From: an uncultured bacterium | GTDB lineage: Bacteria > Vulcanimicrobiota > Xenobia > Xenobiales > Xenobiaceae | Direction: 5' to 3' | Assembly: GCA_900313515.1 (NCBI GenBank) | Contig: OMRK01000165.1 | Location: 1-32,168 of the forward strand | DNA length: 32,168 bases | Shown: one piece after another, positions 9,241 to 17,361 of the stretch | Layout: each line of letters opens with the position of its first letter | How positions within the stretch are numbered: position 1 is the first letter of the stretch | The notes under the pieces: model-generated | What the model saw: the letters and a program-made list of their open reading frames with translations, nothing else | Database searches by the model: none | What the model was told of the DNA's origin: nothing | Translations under genes and position numbers: made by a program

Positions 9241-10173
9241 CTATAGGCCTACATTTCCTGCCTGAAAGCATCCGTGGACAACCCTGTCCAGTCCACTAAA
9301 ATCCGTCAAAATCTCCACATCTACAAAAGAAGCCGCCTGCATGAGCCCCTTTACCTCATCTCCCTGCTCACAGCCTATTTCCAAGGCCAGACACCCTGAC
9401 GGCTTGAGATAAGTTGGCGCTTCTGCAACGATCCTTCTTACAAGTTCCAGGCCATCGTCGCCGCTGAAAAGGGCTAAATCTGGCTCATACTTAACAACAT
9501 TCTCGTCTGCTCGCGGCCCTTGATTGCGGCCTATGTAAGGCGGATTGGCTACTATAATGTCAAAACAACCGTTAATCTGCTCAAAAAGATCGCCACCATA
9601 CCAGGACACACACTTTTCTAGCCCCAAAGCGGTAGCATTATCAGCGAAATAATCCCGAGTAAATGGAGACACATCCTGAGCCACCAATCTAAGCTCTGGC
9701 CACGCTCTCTCACCTTGAGGAGGCCAGTTAGCACCAATGCTAAGTATCACACACCCCGAACCGGTGCATAGATCTAGAACACTTATGGGCGCAACCTCCG
9801 CGTAGTTAGCTCCTCCATCCATGCGTTTGGTAGCGATCTTTTCTGCCCAACCTAAGGCGGTCGCCACCAAAAGCTCGGTCTCCGGTCGAGGAATAAGTAC
9901 TCCCGGGCCCACCCTGAACGTTAGGCCGTAAAAACCACGCTCTTCCAATATGTAGGCCATAGGCTCTCCCTGAGCCCTGCGCTGCTGTTTAGCGGCAATA
10001 TCCTCGGCTTGGGACTGGGTTAAGGAGATACGCTCCTTGGTAAAAAGTTCCGTATCTCTGAGCCCCAGAAGTGAGGCAACCAATATTTCACTCTCACGTC
10101 TAGCCTCAACAGCACCGAACCCTGCCTTCATAAAAAGCAAGCGGCCTCTATCTATGCACTCTTTAAGATTCAA
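9241..10173 (-). CDS. prmC: Peptide chain release factor glutamine methyltransferase PrmC
   Basis: PrmC N5-methylates the glutamine of the GGQ motif in release factors. The 310-residue protein has the N-terminal helical release-factor-binding domain (EARRESEILVASLLG) and VLIPRPETELLV. The SAM-binding motif is VLDLCTGSGCVILS, and the catalytic NPPY lies in IIVANPPYIG. The conserved late motifs follow (DDGLELVRRIV, LALEIGCEQG). The start is TTG without a strong ribosome site; the next in-frame ATG is 14 codons in and would remove part of the conserved N-terminal domain. It lies 108 bp downstream of prfA, whose product is its substrate, a widely conserved pairing. Confidence 0.95.
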   Translation of the reverse strand: MNLKECIDRGRLLFMKAGFGAVEARRESEILVASLLGLRDTELFTKERISLTQSQAEDIAAKQQRRAQGEPMAYILEERGFYGLTFRVGPGVLIPRPETELLVATALGWAEKIATKRMDGGANYAEVAPISVLDLCTGSGCVILSIGANWPPQGERAWPELRLVAQDVSPFTRDYFADNATALGLEKCVSWYGGDLFEQINGCFDIIVANPPYIGRNQGPRADENVVKYEPDLALFSGDDGLELVRRIVAEAPTYLKPSGCLALEIGCEQGDEVKGLMQAASFVDVEILTDFSGLDRVVHGCFQAGNVGL

Positions 10174-10281
10174 CCTATAACTATATCCCAGACCATCAAG
10201 TTGCTAGGCCATGCCTTACCCCAACATTCAACCAGCTCTGCCATCTCAGCCGACCAACAACAAACTATCCCAGAACGGCCC

Positions 10282-11364
10282 CTAGCCTTGTCCCAGTTGT
10301 TCCATAAGTTCCTTCTGCTCATTCTCGCACAAAGCCTGGACTATGTCATCCAAATCACCCTCCATAACAGCGTTGATATTATGAACAGTGAAACCAATGC
10401 GGTGATCGGTTACCCGGCTCTGCGGAAAATTGTAGGTACGAATCTTTTCCGAGCGATCCCCCTGACCAACTTGGGAACGGCGGTTAGAAGACATTTCATT
10501 CTCAATCTTGTTGCGTTCAATTTCCAGAAGGCGAGCTTGGAGCACGCGCATGGCTTTTTCGCGGTTCTGACGCTGTGAGCGCTCGTCCTGGCAAGTAACC
10601 ACTATTCCGGTAGGTAAGTGGGTCATGCGAATGGCTGATTCTGTCTTGTTGATATGCTGACCACCAGCACCAGTGGAACGGTATGTATCAATGCGCAGAT
10701 CTTTAGGATCTATGTGTACCTCATCTATGCTATCCGCCTCAGGAAGTACGGCCACAGTAACGGTGGAGGTGTGAATTCGTCCAGACGATTCAGTAACAGG
10801 TACGCGCTGCACACGGTGTACCCCGCTCTCATATTTCATATGCTGGTAGACATCCTGGCCGACTATAGAGAAACTTACTTCCTTCATACCGCCTAAATCG
10901 GTGTCCTGACGAGCCAAAATTTCGGTACTCCAGCCCTTGCGCTCAGCGTAGTAAAGATACATCCGGAAAAGTTCTTGAGCAAACAGGGTGGACTCCTCAC
11001 CGCCAGCCGCTGGACGAATTTCTACAATAACATCACGCCCAGCGTAAGGATCGCGCGGCAGGAGCAACTTAGTTAACTCGTCTTCCAATTCGGTCCGCCG
11101 CTTCTCTAAATCATCAATTTCCGCACGGTAAAGATCGCGCATTTCCGCATCAGTCTCATCAGTTAAGGCCTTATGGCTCTCCGTAATCTGCTCATTGACC
11201 TTGCCCAGCTCACGGGAACGGACCGCTACATCTTCTATAGATTTGCGCTCTTTGGAAAGCTTCTGATATTCGGCAGGATTATTCAGCACTTCAGGATTGC
11301 ATAAGCTGTGCTCAAGTTCATCGAAGCGGCGTTCCATTTCTTTAAGTTTACTTAGATCAAGCAT
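10282..11364 (-). CDS. prfA: Peptide chain release factor 1
   Basis: RF1 terminates translation at UAA and UAG. The 360-residue protein has a coiled N-terminal domain, the stop-codon-reading tripeptide P-V-T in VPVTESSGRIHTS, and the catalytic GGQ in STGAGGQHINKTESAIR. RF2 would show SPF at the tripeptide and usually a programmed frameshift; neither is present. The ATG at 11362-11364 is preceded by a GAGG...AAGGG purine run. It lies between rpmE and prmC in the same orientation. Confidence 0.97.
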   Translation of the reverse strand: MLDLSKLKEMERRFDELEHSLCNPEVLNNPAEYQKLSKERKSIEDVAVRSRELGKVNEQITESHKALTDETDAEMRDLYRAEIDDLEKRRTELEDELTKLLLPRDPYAGRDVIVEIRPAAGGEESTLFAQELFRMYLYYAERKGWSTEILARQDTDLGGMKEVSFSIVGQDVYQHMKYESGVHRVQRVPVTESSGRIHTSTVTVAVLPEADSIDEVHIDPKDLRIDTYRSTGAGGQHINKTESAIRMTHLPTGIVVTCQDERSQRQNREKAMRVLQARLLEIERNKIENEMSSNRRSQVGQGDRSEKIRTYNFPQSRVTDHRIGFTVHNINAVMEGDLDDIVQALCENEQKELMEQLGQG

Positions 11365-11427
11365 AACCCTTACCTCATAAAAACACTAAATCCCCGCCCT
11401 CAACTTTACCCCAGAAATACGCAGAAA

Positions 11428-11456
11428 GCGTTCCCGAGGATAGTCCTTAGAAACGC
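11428..11456 (-). other. Hairpin in the rpmE-prfA spacer
   Basis: GCGTTTC (minus strand, 11450-11456) pairs with GGAACGC (11428-11434) with one G-T wobble. An inner AGGA/TCCT stem (11437-11447, loop of three) stacks on it. A short T-rich stretch (TTTC) follows. It could be a weak attenuator between rpmE and prfA or an RNA-processing site; it lacks the T run of a strong terminator. Confidence 0.35.
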
Positions 11457-11500
11457 CCTTCTGCAAGATCGGCTCACAAAAAGCCGAACAACTCGCAACA

Positions 11501-11704
11501 CTAATCTTTGATCTTATAGCGCTGACGGAATTTCTCCACTCGGCCCTCACGAGCAACCACACGCTGCTTACCGGTATAGAAAGGATGGCAAGCGCTGCAA
11601 ACTTCAACGCGCATATTTTCCACGGTAGCCAGGGTCTCAAAAGTGTTGCCGCAAGAGCAGCGGATTGTCGTTACGTGCAACTTCGGATGAGTATTTGCTT
11701 TCAC
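11501..11704 (-). CDS. rpmE: 50S ribosomal protein L31, zinc-binding (C+) type
   Basis: This small ribosomal protein is 67 residues long. It has the family pattern HPKLH near the start, CSCGNTFET, VCSACHPFYTGKQR and a final GRVEKFRQRY. The CxC and CxxC pairs are the zinc ligands of the C+ form. The start is GTG at 11702-11704 with GAGGG seven bases upstream. An in-frame ATG 36 bases earlier (11740) has no such site and would add 12 non-conserved residues. The gene heads the rpmE-prfA-prmC run, a common bacterial order. Confidence 0.95.
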   Translation of the reverse strand: MKANTHPKLHVTTIRCSCGNTFETLATVENMRVEVCSACHPFYTGKQRVVAREGRVEKFRQRYKIKD

Positions 11705-12130
11705 GTTTTTACCCTCGAACTGTACCCCTTGCCGCGACATGCGCAGGGTTCAGGGCCAATAAATTGCTGGATCCTACAAACAACCCAGTACGAACGGGAG
11801 CCATTTTACCACAATAGGCGGAGAAATGAAAGACCTTAATCACAAAAAAAAACGAGTTTTCTCTTGTGCGCTGCACCTTCTCCGTCGCCTAGGCTTCCTT
11901 GGCCCCCATAACCAAACTCAAAACACAGACTAGATGCTGTCCATTAACCATTCTGTATACTGAAAAAATGCGCAAAGTATAGGCCTACCCCTGAAGTCAA
12001 GAGCAACCTGCGCGGCAATTTACAGTTTTACCACCACTCATTCACAAAGAAGGGTTTTCTTGAAACTACTGAAAGCATACGCCGTTTTTAATGAAAAGCT
12101 ATCATTTTTGAGGTATTTGAAAAATTAAAC
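11705..12130. other. Divergent intergenic region between rpmE and the carboxyltransferase gene
   Basis: These 426 bases contain no convincing gene. For rpmE (minus strand) a good -10, TAAAAT (11803-11808), sits 17 bases from a poor -35, TTTCAT (11826-11831). For the carboxyltransferase (plus strand) a TATACT (11956-11961) is the best -10-like hexamer, without a recognisable -35. The carboxyltransferase leader would be long (about 165 bases) and A+T-rich. A copy of the nonamer TATAGGCCT lies at 11978-11986. No riboswitch or stable hairpin was recognised. Confidence 0.5.
11712..11716 (-). promoter_or_regulatory. Shine-Dalgarno that fixes the rpmE start at GTG
   Basis: GAGGG lies seven bases before GTG (11702-11704) on the minus strand. 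It supports the 67-residue L31 over a longer reading from 11740. Confidence 0.75.
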
Positions 12131-13729
12131 ATGAATTGGAATGAGGCTCTTGAGGAGCTGGAAGCCAAGCGGGCTCAGGCAAAACTGGGTGGGGGCCAGG
12201 AAAGAATCGACAAACAACATCAGTCAGGAAAGCTGACCGCCCGTGAGCGGCTAGAGAAACTCCTAGATCCGGGCAGTTTTGTAGAGATCGATAATTTTAT
12301 CGAGTCGCGCATAGACGATTTCGACTTGGACAAACGGCGTGTCCTGGGGGACGGGGTCATCACCGGTTACGGTGAGATCAATGGTCGTTTGGTTTTCGTT
12401 TACAGCGAAGATTTTACGGTTATTGGCGGCACCCTTGGGGAATACCACTCTAAAAAGATCTGCCGCCTTCAGGATATGGCCCTGGAAGCAAAGGCTCCCA
12501 TCATCTGCATAAACGACAGCGGCGGTGCTCGCATTGAGGAGGGCATAAATTCCTTGAGCGGTTACGCAGGCATGTTCTTGCGACATACCTTAGCCTCGGG
12601 AGTCATTCCTCAGATAGCTCTTATCCTAGGCCCATGCTCCGGCGGCGCCTGTTATGCACCAGCTATTTGCGATTTCATCTTCATGGTACGCGGCGTCTCC
12701 AAAATGTTCATAACCGGCCCCAACGTGGTTAAAACCGTAATCGGCGAAGAAGTCACCGTTGAGGAGCTGGGCGGCGCTGACATCCATGCCCGCAAGAGCG
12801 GTGTGTCACACTTTACCTACGAATCGGAATACGAGTGTCTGATGGGTGTGCGCAAACTTTTGAGCTATCTTCCCCAATCTTACACAGCCACTTTGCCTAA
12901 CAACGAGCCTAAGCACTCGGTTCTAAACAAAATTTCCCATCTCTTCCAAGCCAACAAGGGCTTCGACCACAACGATCGTTGTGACACCCTTGTGGACATT
13001 GTGCCCGACAACTCTAAGAAATCTTACGATGTAAAGAAGGTTATCGAGGTGATCTTCGATGCCGGTAGCTTCATGGAAGTGCAGAAGGATTTTGCCGCCA
13101 ACGTAGTGGTAGGATTCAGCCGCCTGGCCGGAGATGTGGTCGGGGTAATTGCCAACCAAGCTAACTGCATGGCTGGTTCTTTAGATTACAACGCTTCCGA
13201 TAAGGCCGCTCGTTTTATTCGTTTTTGTGACTGTTTCAATATTCCGCTGATAACTCTGGTAGATGTTCCCGCCTTCCTGCCGGGCACCAATCAGGAGCAC
13301 AGTGGCATTATCCGACACGGAGCCAAAATGCTATTTGCGTACTCAGAGGCTACCGTTCCCAAGATAACCTTAATTATGCGCAAAGCTTACGGCGGCGCTT
13401 ACATTGCCATGAACTCAAAGAATATGGGCGCCGATTATGCCTTTGCCTGGCCAATAGCCGAAATTGCAGTAATGGGTGCCGAAGGAGCAGTGAATATTGC
13501 CTTCAAAAAGCGCATCAAGGCAGCCGAGGATCCAGCCGCCGAGAAAGCCAAGTGTATAGAAGAGTACGAAAAGCGCTTTTTGAATCCGTACGAGGCGGCT
13601 TCTAAGGGCTTTATAACAGAAGTTATAATGCCACGAGAGTCGCGCCAAAAATTGCGTAGCGCCCTTATGGCTCTTAGCACAAAAAGCATAAAAATTCCGG
13701 ATAAAAAGCACGGAAACATACCGTTGTAA
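12131..13729 (+). CDS. Acyl-CoA carboxylase/decarboxylase carboxyltransferase subunit (PccB/MmdA family)
   Basis: The 532-residue protein has two crotonase-fold halves typical of the biotin-dependent carboxyltransferases of propionyl-CoA carboxylase and methylmalonyl-CoA decarboxylase alpha. Visible motifs are KLTARERLEKLLDPGSF, GGTLGEYHSKKICRLQDMAL, NDSGGARIEEG, GPCSGGACYAPA, the second-half DVPAFLPGTNQE, RHGAKMLFAYSEATVPKIT and KAYGGAYIAMNSK. It moves carboxyl groups between biotin and an acyl-CoA. No biotin carrier, biotin carboxylase or membrane decarboxylase subunit is nearby, so the substrate (propionyl-, methylmalonyl-, acetyl- or glutaconyl-CoA) is undecided. The ATG lacks a strong ribosome site (nearest GAGG is about 17 bases off). 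It is monocistronic and closed by a strong terminator. Confidence 0.93.
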   Translation: MNWNEALEELEAKRAQAKLGGGQERIDKQHQSGKLTARERLEKLLDPGSFVEIDNFIESRIDDFDLDKRRVLGDGVITGYGEINGRLVFVYSEDFTVIGGTLGEYHSKKICRLQDMALEAKAPIICINDSGGARIEEGINSLSGYAGMFLRHTLASGVIPQIALILGPCSGGACYAPAICDFIFMVRGVSKMFITGPNVVKTVIGEEVTVEELGGADIHARKSGVSHFTYESEYECLMGVRKLLSYLPQSYTATLPNNEPKHSVLNKISHLFQANKGFDHNDRCDTLVDIVPDNSKKSYDVKKVIEVIFDAGSFMEVQKDFAANVVVGFSRLAGDVVGVIANQANCMAGSLDYNASDKAARFIRFCDCFNIPLITLVDVPAFLPGTNQEHSGIIRHGAKMLFAYSEATVPKITLIMRKAYGGAYIAMNSKNMGADYAFAWPIAEIAVMGAEGAVNIAFKKRIKAAEDPAAEKAKCIEEYEKRFLNPYEAASKGFITEVIMPRESRQKLRSALMALSTKSIKIPDKKHGNIPL

Positions 13730-13750
13730 GCTAATTACCACAACAAAGTA

Positions 13751-13800
13751 CTCAGAGCACGTACCCGACCATCTGTCAGGCGCGTGCTCTGAGCTTTCTT
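13751..13800 (+). terminator. Strong hairpin terminator between convergent genes
   Basis: CTCAGAGCACG (13751-13761) pairs perfectly with CGTGCTCTGAG (13783-13793), an 11-bp stem, followed by CTTTCTT. It stands 21 bases after the carboxyltransferase stop. The stem can also serve the minus-strand gene ending at 13823, although the T content on that side is poorer. Confidence 0.85.
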
Positions 13801-13822
13801 CCCCCCTGATCGTTATTTTGCA

Positions 13823-15958
13823 CTACTCTTCGGAAGATTTGCTGGAAGCTTTGGACCTCTTGCCGCTGATGATTTCTGCACTTGACTTTATATACAGACC
13901 GTCCTTTTCCAGCTTAGCTGTGGTGTAAGAAGAACCAATAAGGTCACTAGCCTTTTCCCAGAGCTCGGTTAAGCTGCGCAACCTGCTGCTGTTTTCCTTG
14001 CCCGCTAAAGCACAGGCGGCTCGGATTCCCTGAGCAGTCTCCTCTCTGTTAACAGCTCCATCCTCACAGATCAGTACAACGCCGCGATTTTCACCATTTT
14101 TCACAAAATTTTCCAAAGGCTTGGCTTTAATCCAGCTATTTTTGGAAGTACCGGAGGCTATTTCGTCAACCATAGCTTCGGGAGCTACATTCAAGCAGAG
14201 CAAAAGCTGCTCGTTGGTAACCGCCAAATATAAGTCTGAACCAAATGGCAACTTGTATACCTCGGCTCCCTCATCGGTCTTATGACTTGGGAAAGCCGCC
14301 ATAAACATATTTACCTGGGGGAACTTGGCAATAAAGGACTCAAAAGACTTCCTATCTTTGAGGCCTATACTTAAGAGTATAGGCAGACTGGCAATTTCAT
14401 CAGGCTCTGCTTTAGCTTCAACCATTTGCTGCCCTTGGATCTTGGCCAACCCCTTAATCGAAATAGCAATTTCACCGCTCAAGACATCATTTAAAAGCTC
14501 ATTCATGCTGGTGCGATTACGGCGCAAGAACTCATCAGGAAGATCGCGCTGAGCCTTCAACTGAGGCGTAGCCCCCATAATCTCATAGACTAAGTCCCAC
14601 AATGCCCGTCCGTTAAAGGCAACGACACTGGTAAACGAGCTGGGATGATATTTCAAGGAATTGAAAGTGATGTTGTTGTTGGCATTAAAGAAACGTCGTC
14701 CATAGGTAGCGGCTCCTGCCACTTTAGGATCGCAGGCCACATATCCGTTAAAATCTAAGTGTTTGCCCTTACCAGCCCCCAAGATCCGACTTCTAAAAAC
14801 GCCATAACGCAGGGATTTGACCAAATCGCTGTTATTTTTAGCGAATCCCTTCTCTTGGGGCAGATATTCACTTAAGCCCACATCATTCATGATTTTTTCC
14901 ACATCGATGTAAGACAAAAGCACATCCTGCTTACCGATCTTACCAACAGCCTTATCGTAGTTATCGTTGTAAGCAAGTGAATCCGTACCGCGGTTGGCGC
15001 CGAGGATCGTCTTGAGATCTTCCAAAGAAGTTCCTACGTAAAGAGTATTATTGCTAATGGCCCAGGAAAAGCCTCGCACACCCTCAGGAGCATGTATAGT
15101 AGTGAAGTTCTCTTTGGCCTTGATATATTTCAGGCTACTGTCTCCCTTCACACAGGCCTCCTGAACCTTCTGCATAGTTTTTTCCAACGGAGCACCGACC
15201 CTAAACCTTTGCATGCAAACGAACAAGGCCCCATCCTCTCCTACTTCGCCGCCTTCCTTGCGTAGCCTGACAATTATAGCTCCGGCTCCATCGGCGTAAG
15301 AACTGAGCTCTTTAATGAAATTTTGCTCAGAGGTATTGGACATAGCCGTATTCAAGCGATCGGTAAGCTCTGGGGTCTCCCCTATAACTTTGACAGCACT
15401 GCCAAAAAGACTATTAAACTCACTGTCGCGCGTAAGATCATAAGCGAATAAAAACACCGTATCCCGCGGCGCCATCTTGACGGCCTGCTCGATCATATCA
15501 ACAGAGCCTCCGCCAAAATTGATGGTTTTTATCACAACAAACAAGCCTATTATAAGAACAATAATCAAGCCTATGATCAGATTGCGATGGGAAGGTTTCT
15601 TCACTTCCTCTATGCGAGGCTCATTATTGAAACTATCAAGCCGCTCTTGTTCTTCCCATTCTTCATCGGAAAATGGGCCAGCTACTCTCGGCTTGCCAGT
15701 TCCCGGTAACTCGTCGTTAGCCCCTCTAAAGCTTTGAGCTTCCAAATCAGGCTTGCTTGACTTGCTTTCCTCCGAATCCCCATTCGCGCCACTTTTAGCC
15801 CCATCATTGGAGTTCTGCCGAGCGACATCATCATCGGAGTAACTCAAATCCTCATCCACAAAATTTTCAGGACTCCTCCAACTGACCTTCGGCCTTTCCT
15901 CTTGCCTGCCGCCAGGATCAGCAGCCACCTTAGCATCATCTATATATCTGTTATCCAT
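13823..15958 (-). CDS. DUF3352-like single-pass membrane protein
   Basis: This is a 711-residue protein of unknown function. The first about 125 residues are acidic, Ser/Asp/Glu-rich and probably disordered in the cytoplasm. One membrane segment follows (about 126-147, LIIGLIIVLIIGLFVVI). The large extracytoplasmic part begins with AVKMAPRDTVFLFAYDL, a pattern like the start of DUF3352 proteins, and contains repeated alpha/beta stretches such as ISNNTLYVGTSLEDLKTIL and VTNEQLLLCLNVAPEAMVD. Motif positions in the two halves suggest a duplicated fold. The ATG has AGGAGG 12 bases upstream. It is divergent from the zinc-ribbon gene 201 bp away and converges on the carboxyltransferase terminator. 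The DUF assignment is by eye. Confidence 0.7.
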   Translation of the reverse strand: MDNRYIDDAKVAADPGGRQEERPKVSWRSPENFVDEDLSYSDDDVARQNSNDGAKSGANGDSEESKSSKPDLEAQSFRGANDELPGTGKPRVAGPFSDEEWEEQERLDSFNNEPRIEEVKKPSHRNLIIGLIIVLIIGLFVVIKTINFGGGSVDMIEQAVKMAPRDTVFLFAYDLTRDSEFNSLFGSAVKVIGETPELTDRLNTAMSNTSEQNFIKELSSYADGAGAIIVRLRKEGGEVGEDGALFVCMQRFRVGAPLEKTMQKVQEACVKGDSSLKYIKAKENFTTIHAPEGVRGFSWAISNNTLYVGTSLEDLKTILGANRGTDSLAYNDNYDKAVGKIGKQDVLLSYIDVEKIMNDVGLSEYLPQEKGFAKNNSDLVKSLRYGVFRSRILGAGKGKHLDFNGYVACDPKVAGAATYGRRFFNANNNITFNSLKYHPSSFTSVVAFNGRALWDLVYEIMGATPQLKAQRDLPDEFLRRNRTSMNELLNDVLSGEIAISIKGLAKIQGQQMVEAKAEPDEIASLPILLSIGLKDRKSFESFIAKFPQVNMFMAAFPSHKTDEGAEVYKLPFGSDLYLAVTNEQLLLCLNVAPEAMVDEIASGTSKNSWIKAKPLENFVKNGENRGVVLICEDGAVNREETAQGIRAACALAGKENSSRLRSLTELWEKASDLIGSSYTTAKLEKDGLYIKSSAEIISGKRSKASSKSSEE
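14363..14384. other. Perfect intragenic hairpin
   Basis: GCCTATACT-TAAG-AGTATAGGC forms a nine-pair perfect stem with a four-base loop inside the DUF3352-like gene. No T tract follows on either strand. Confidence 0.5.
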
Positions 15959-16005
15959 GCCCCTCTAACCGCCTCCTAACCATTCCATTCCTACGATTGC
16001 ACGCC

Positions 16006-16019
16006 TGGTAATTCTACCA
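16006..16019. promoter_or_regulatory. Operator-like palindrome between divergent genes
   Basis: TGGTAATTCTACCA is an inverted repeat (TGGTA, four-base spacer, TACCA). It lies 48 bases upstream of the DUF3352-like gene and 141 bases upstream of the zinc-ribbon gene. Half-sites of this type are bound by some GntR-family regulators. No regulator gene is adjacent, so the role is inference. Confidence 0.3.
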
Positions 16020-16159
16020 ATTTCAAGGATCTTCCCCTATTTCAGGTTTTCTAAGCTAATAACTTTTCCCGAACAACCCAGAACACTTTTTATCGGCAAA
16101 GGTTTAAAGAAAACAGCGGCGAAGGAACGGCCGTAATCTTTTTGACGGTGGTAATTTAA

Positions 16160-17176
16160 ATGGCCAAATTTTGTAGTAAATGTGGTACTCAGCTTCGAGA
16201 TGCCGCCCGCTTCTGCAGCGTATGTGGCACTCAGGTAGGCGTGCTGCGCTCCAACCGGCAGCAGTCATCTTCTCAGCCGGTTCCCAATGTCGGCTCTGCC
16301 TACAATACCAGTGCCAACTCCTATTCGAATACCCCCAACTACTCTGGCGGCACCGCTTCAGATTACCATTTCCAGAATGCCGGAGCAGCTCCGGCGCCAG
16401 GAGCTACCTACCAGCAAAATTCGAACTATCCGTTTGGTTCAGCTTCTGCACCTTCGGCGGATGGCACACCTACAATGGCCAATCCTGTGCCTCAGTTTTT
16501 TCAGTCATACGATTACCAGCCTCAGTCTCAAGCTCAACCAGCCTCCCCACCCCCGCCAGGCTCCTATAATTCGGGCTCAAGCTTCAATCCCGGCGGTAGA
16601 GATTCATCCCGCCCCCTGCCTCCCTTGAGCGATTTCTTCAATGAGGATAGCAGTAAAGAAGATAGGCGCGAACTGGCCAAAGATACCATTATGAATTTCT
16701 CCTTGTGGGCAGCGGCCATCGTTTTAATGCCTATTCCCTTCGCCGATTTGGTACTCTTGATGCCCATTCAGTCGGCCATGGTTATAGCGGTAGGTAAAGT
16801 CTACGGAGTAAAGGAGACTCCGGAGCGGGTATTGGCCATAATAGCTGGTTCCTGCGGTGCCAGCGTGTTTGGTCAGGTGACAGCGCTTCTTTTGAGCAAC
16901 ATGATCCCCTTCATCGGTTCCCTGGTAAGCGCACCCTTCATTTTTGGCTGGACCTACGGGCTGGGTGAAGTGGCCATTCGTTATTTTGAGACAAAGGGAC
17001 AGGCCACCGATAGCGAGTTAAAGTCAATATTCAAGAATGCCAGCAAAGATGCCAGCAAAAAATACGATCCCAGCAAGGTGAGCTCGGCTCAAAGTTCCTT
17101 GAACAACCTGCGTCAATACATGTCTGAAGAGGATTACAATAAGATCAAGAACCGCTTCGGTCCTGAGGCCAGATAG
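16160..17176 (+). CDS. Zinc-ribbon membrane protein with DUF697-like domain
   Basis: This 338-residue protein has three parts. Residues 5-23 form a double-knuckle zinc ribbon (C5xxC8 ... C19xxC22). Residues about 30-160 are a low-complexity Ser/Pro/Gln/Asn/Tyr-rich linker. Residues about 170-285 are hydrophobic and resemble DUF697: PIPFADLVLLMPIQSAMVIAVG, then two further membrane-associated helices rich in small residues. The C-terminal 55 residues are polar and helical. In other bacteria DUF697 follows GTPase or TerB-type domains; here the partner is a zinc ribbon. There is no clear ribosome site at the ATG. It is divergent from the DUF3352-like gene and upstream of dnaX. Function unknown; a membrane-stress or envelope role is only a guess. 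Confidence 0.72.
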   Translation: MAKFCSKCGTQLRDAARFCSVCGTQVGVLRSNRQQSSSQPVPNVGSAYNTSANSYSNTPNYSGGTASDYHFQNAGAAPAPGATYQQNSNYPFGSASAPSADGTPTMANPVPQFFQSYDYQPQSQAQPASPPPPGSYNSGSSFNPGGRDSSRPLPPLSDFFNEDSSKEDRRELAKDTIMNFSLWAAAIVLMPIPFADLVLLMPIQSAMVIAVGKVYGVKETPERVLAIIAGSCGASVFGQVTALLLSNMIPFIGSLVSAPFIFGWTYGLGEVAIRYFETKGQATDSELKSIFKNASKDASKKYDPSKVSSAQSSLNNLRQYMSEEDYNKIKNRFGPEAR

Positions 17177-17191
17177 CCAAATTAACACAGG

Positions 17192-17218
17192 GCAGGCGGC
17201 CCATCTGTATAGGCCTGC
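17192..17218 (+). other. Hairpin just after the zinc-ribbon gene
   Basis: GCAGGC (17192-17197) pairs with GCCTGC (17213-17218) around a 15-base loop, followed within nine bases by TTTT. It could be a weak terminator for the gene ending at 17176. Confidence 0.35.
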
Positions 17219-17245
17219 ATGAAGCCGTTTTAATAGGTCTCTGCC

Positions 17246-17325
17246 TTGGGGGCTGCATTGTTTGTACAACTGGCTGGGTACGGCTACTGCCGGTCCTGCT
17301 GGTGTTGTCCAGTCTGGGCCCCCAA
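17246..17325 (+). ncRNA. Structured RNA element in the dnaX leader (candidate)
   Basis: TTGGGGGC (17246-17253) pairs perfectly with GCCCCCAA (17318-17325), an eight-base closing stem. Inside, ACAAC (17266-17270) pairs with GTTGT (17304-17308) and CGGC (17281-17284) with GCCG (17289-17292). The three helices nest into one extended 80-nt hairpin ending 36 bases before the dnaX start. The ends resemble those of SRP/4.5S RNA, which sits next to dnaX in many bacteria. The universally conserved SRP tip (GGAAGGAAGCAG-like) is absent, so I do not call it ffs. It may be a dnaX leader or a small RNA. Confidence 0.35.
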
Positions 17326-17361
17326 ACCTGCCGCCCGCGTATTTTTAGGAGTGTTTTTGTT

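Noticed and set aside
11386-11640. ORF between rpmE and prfA on the minus strand
   Set aside because: It overlaps rpmE in another frame, shows no recognisable motif, and has a composition expected of a shadow frame.
17246-17325. SRP (4.5S) RNA gene ffs
   Set aside because: The position next to dnaX and the G/C-rich ends fit, but the universally conserved GGAAGGAAGCAG-like tip is absent on both strands and the element is short (80 nt).
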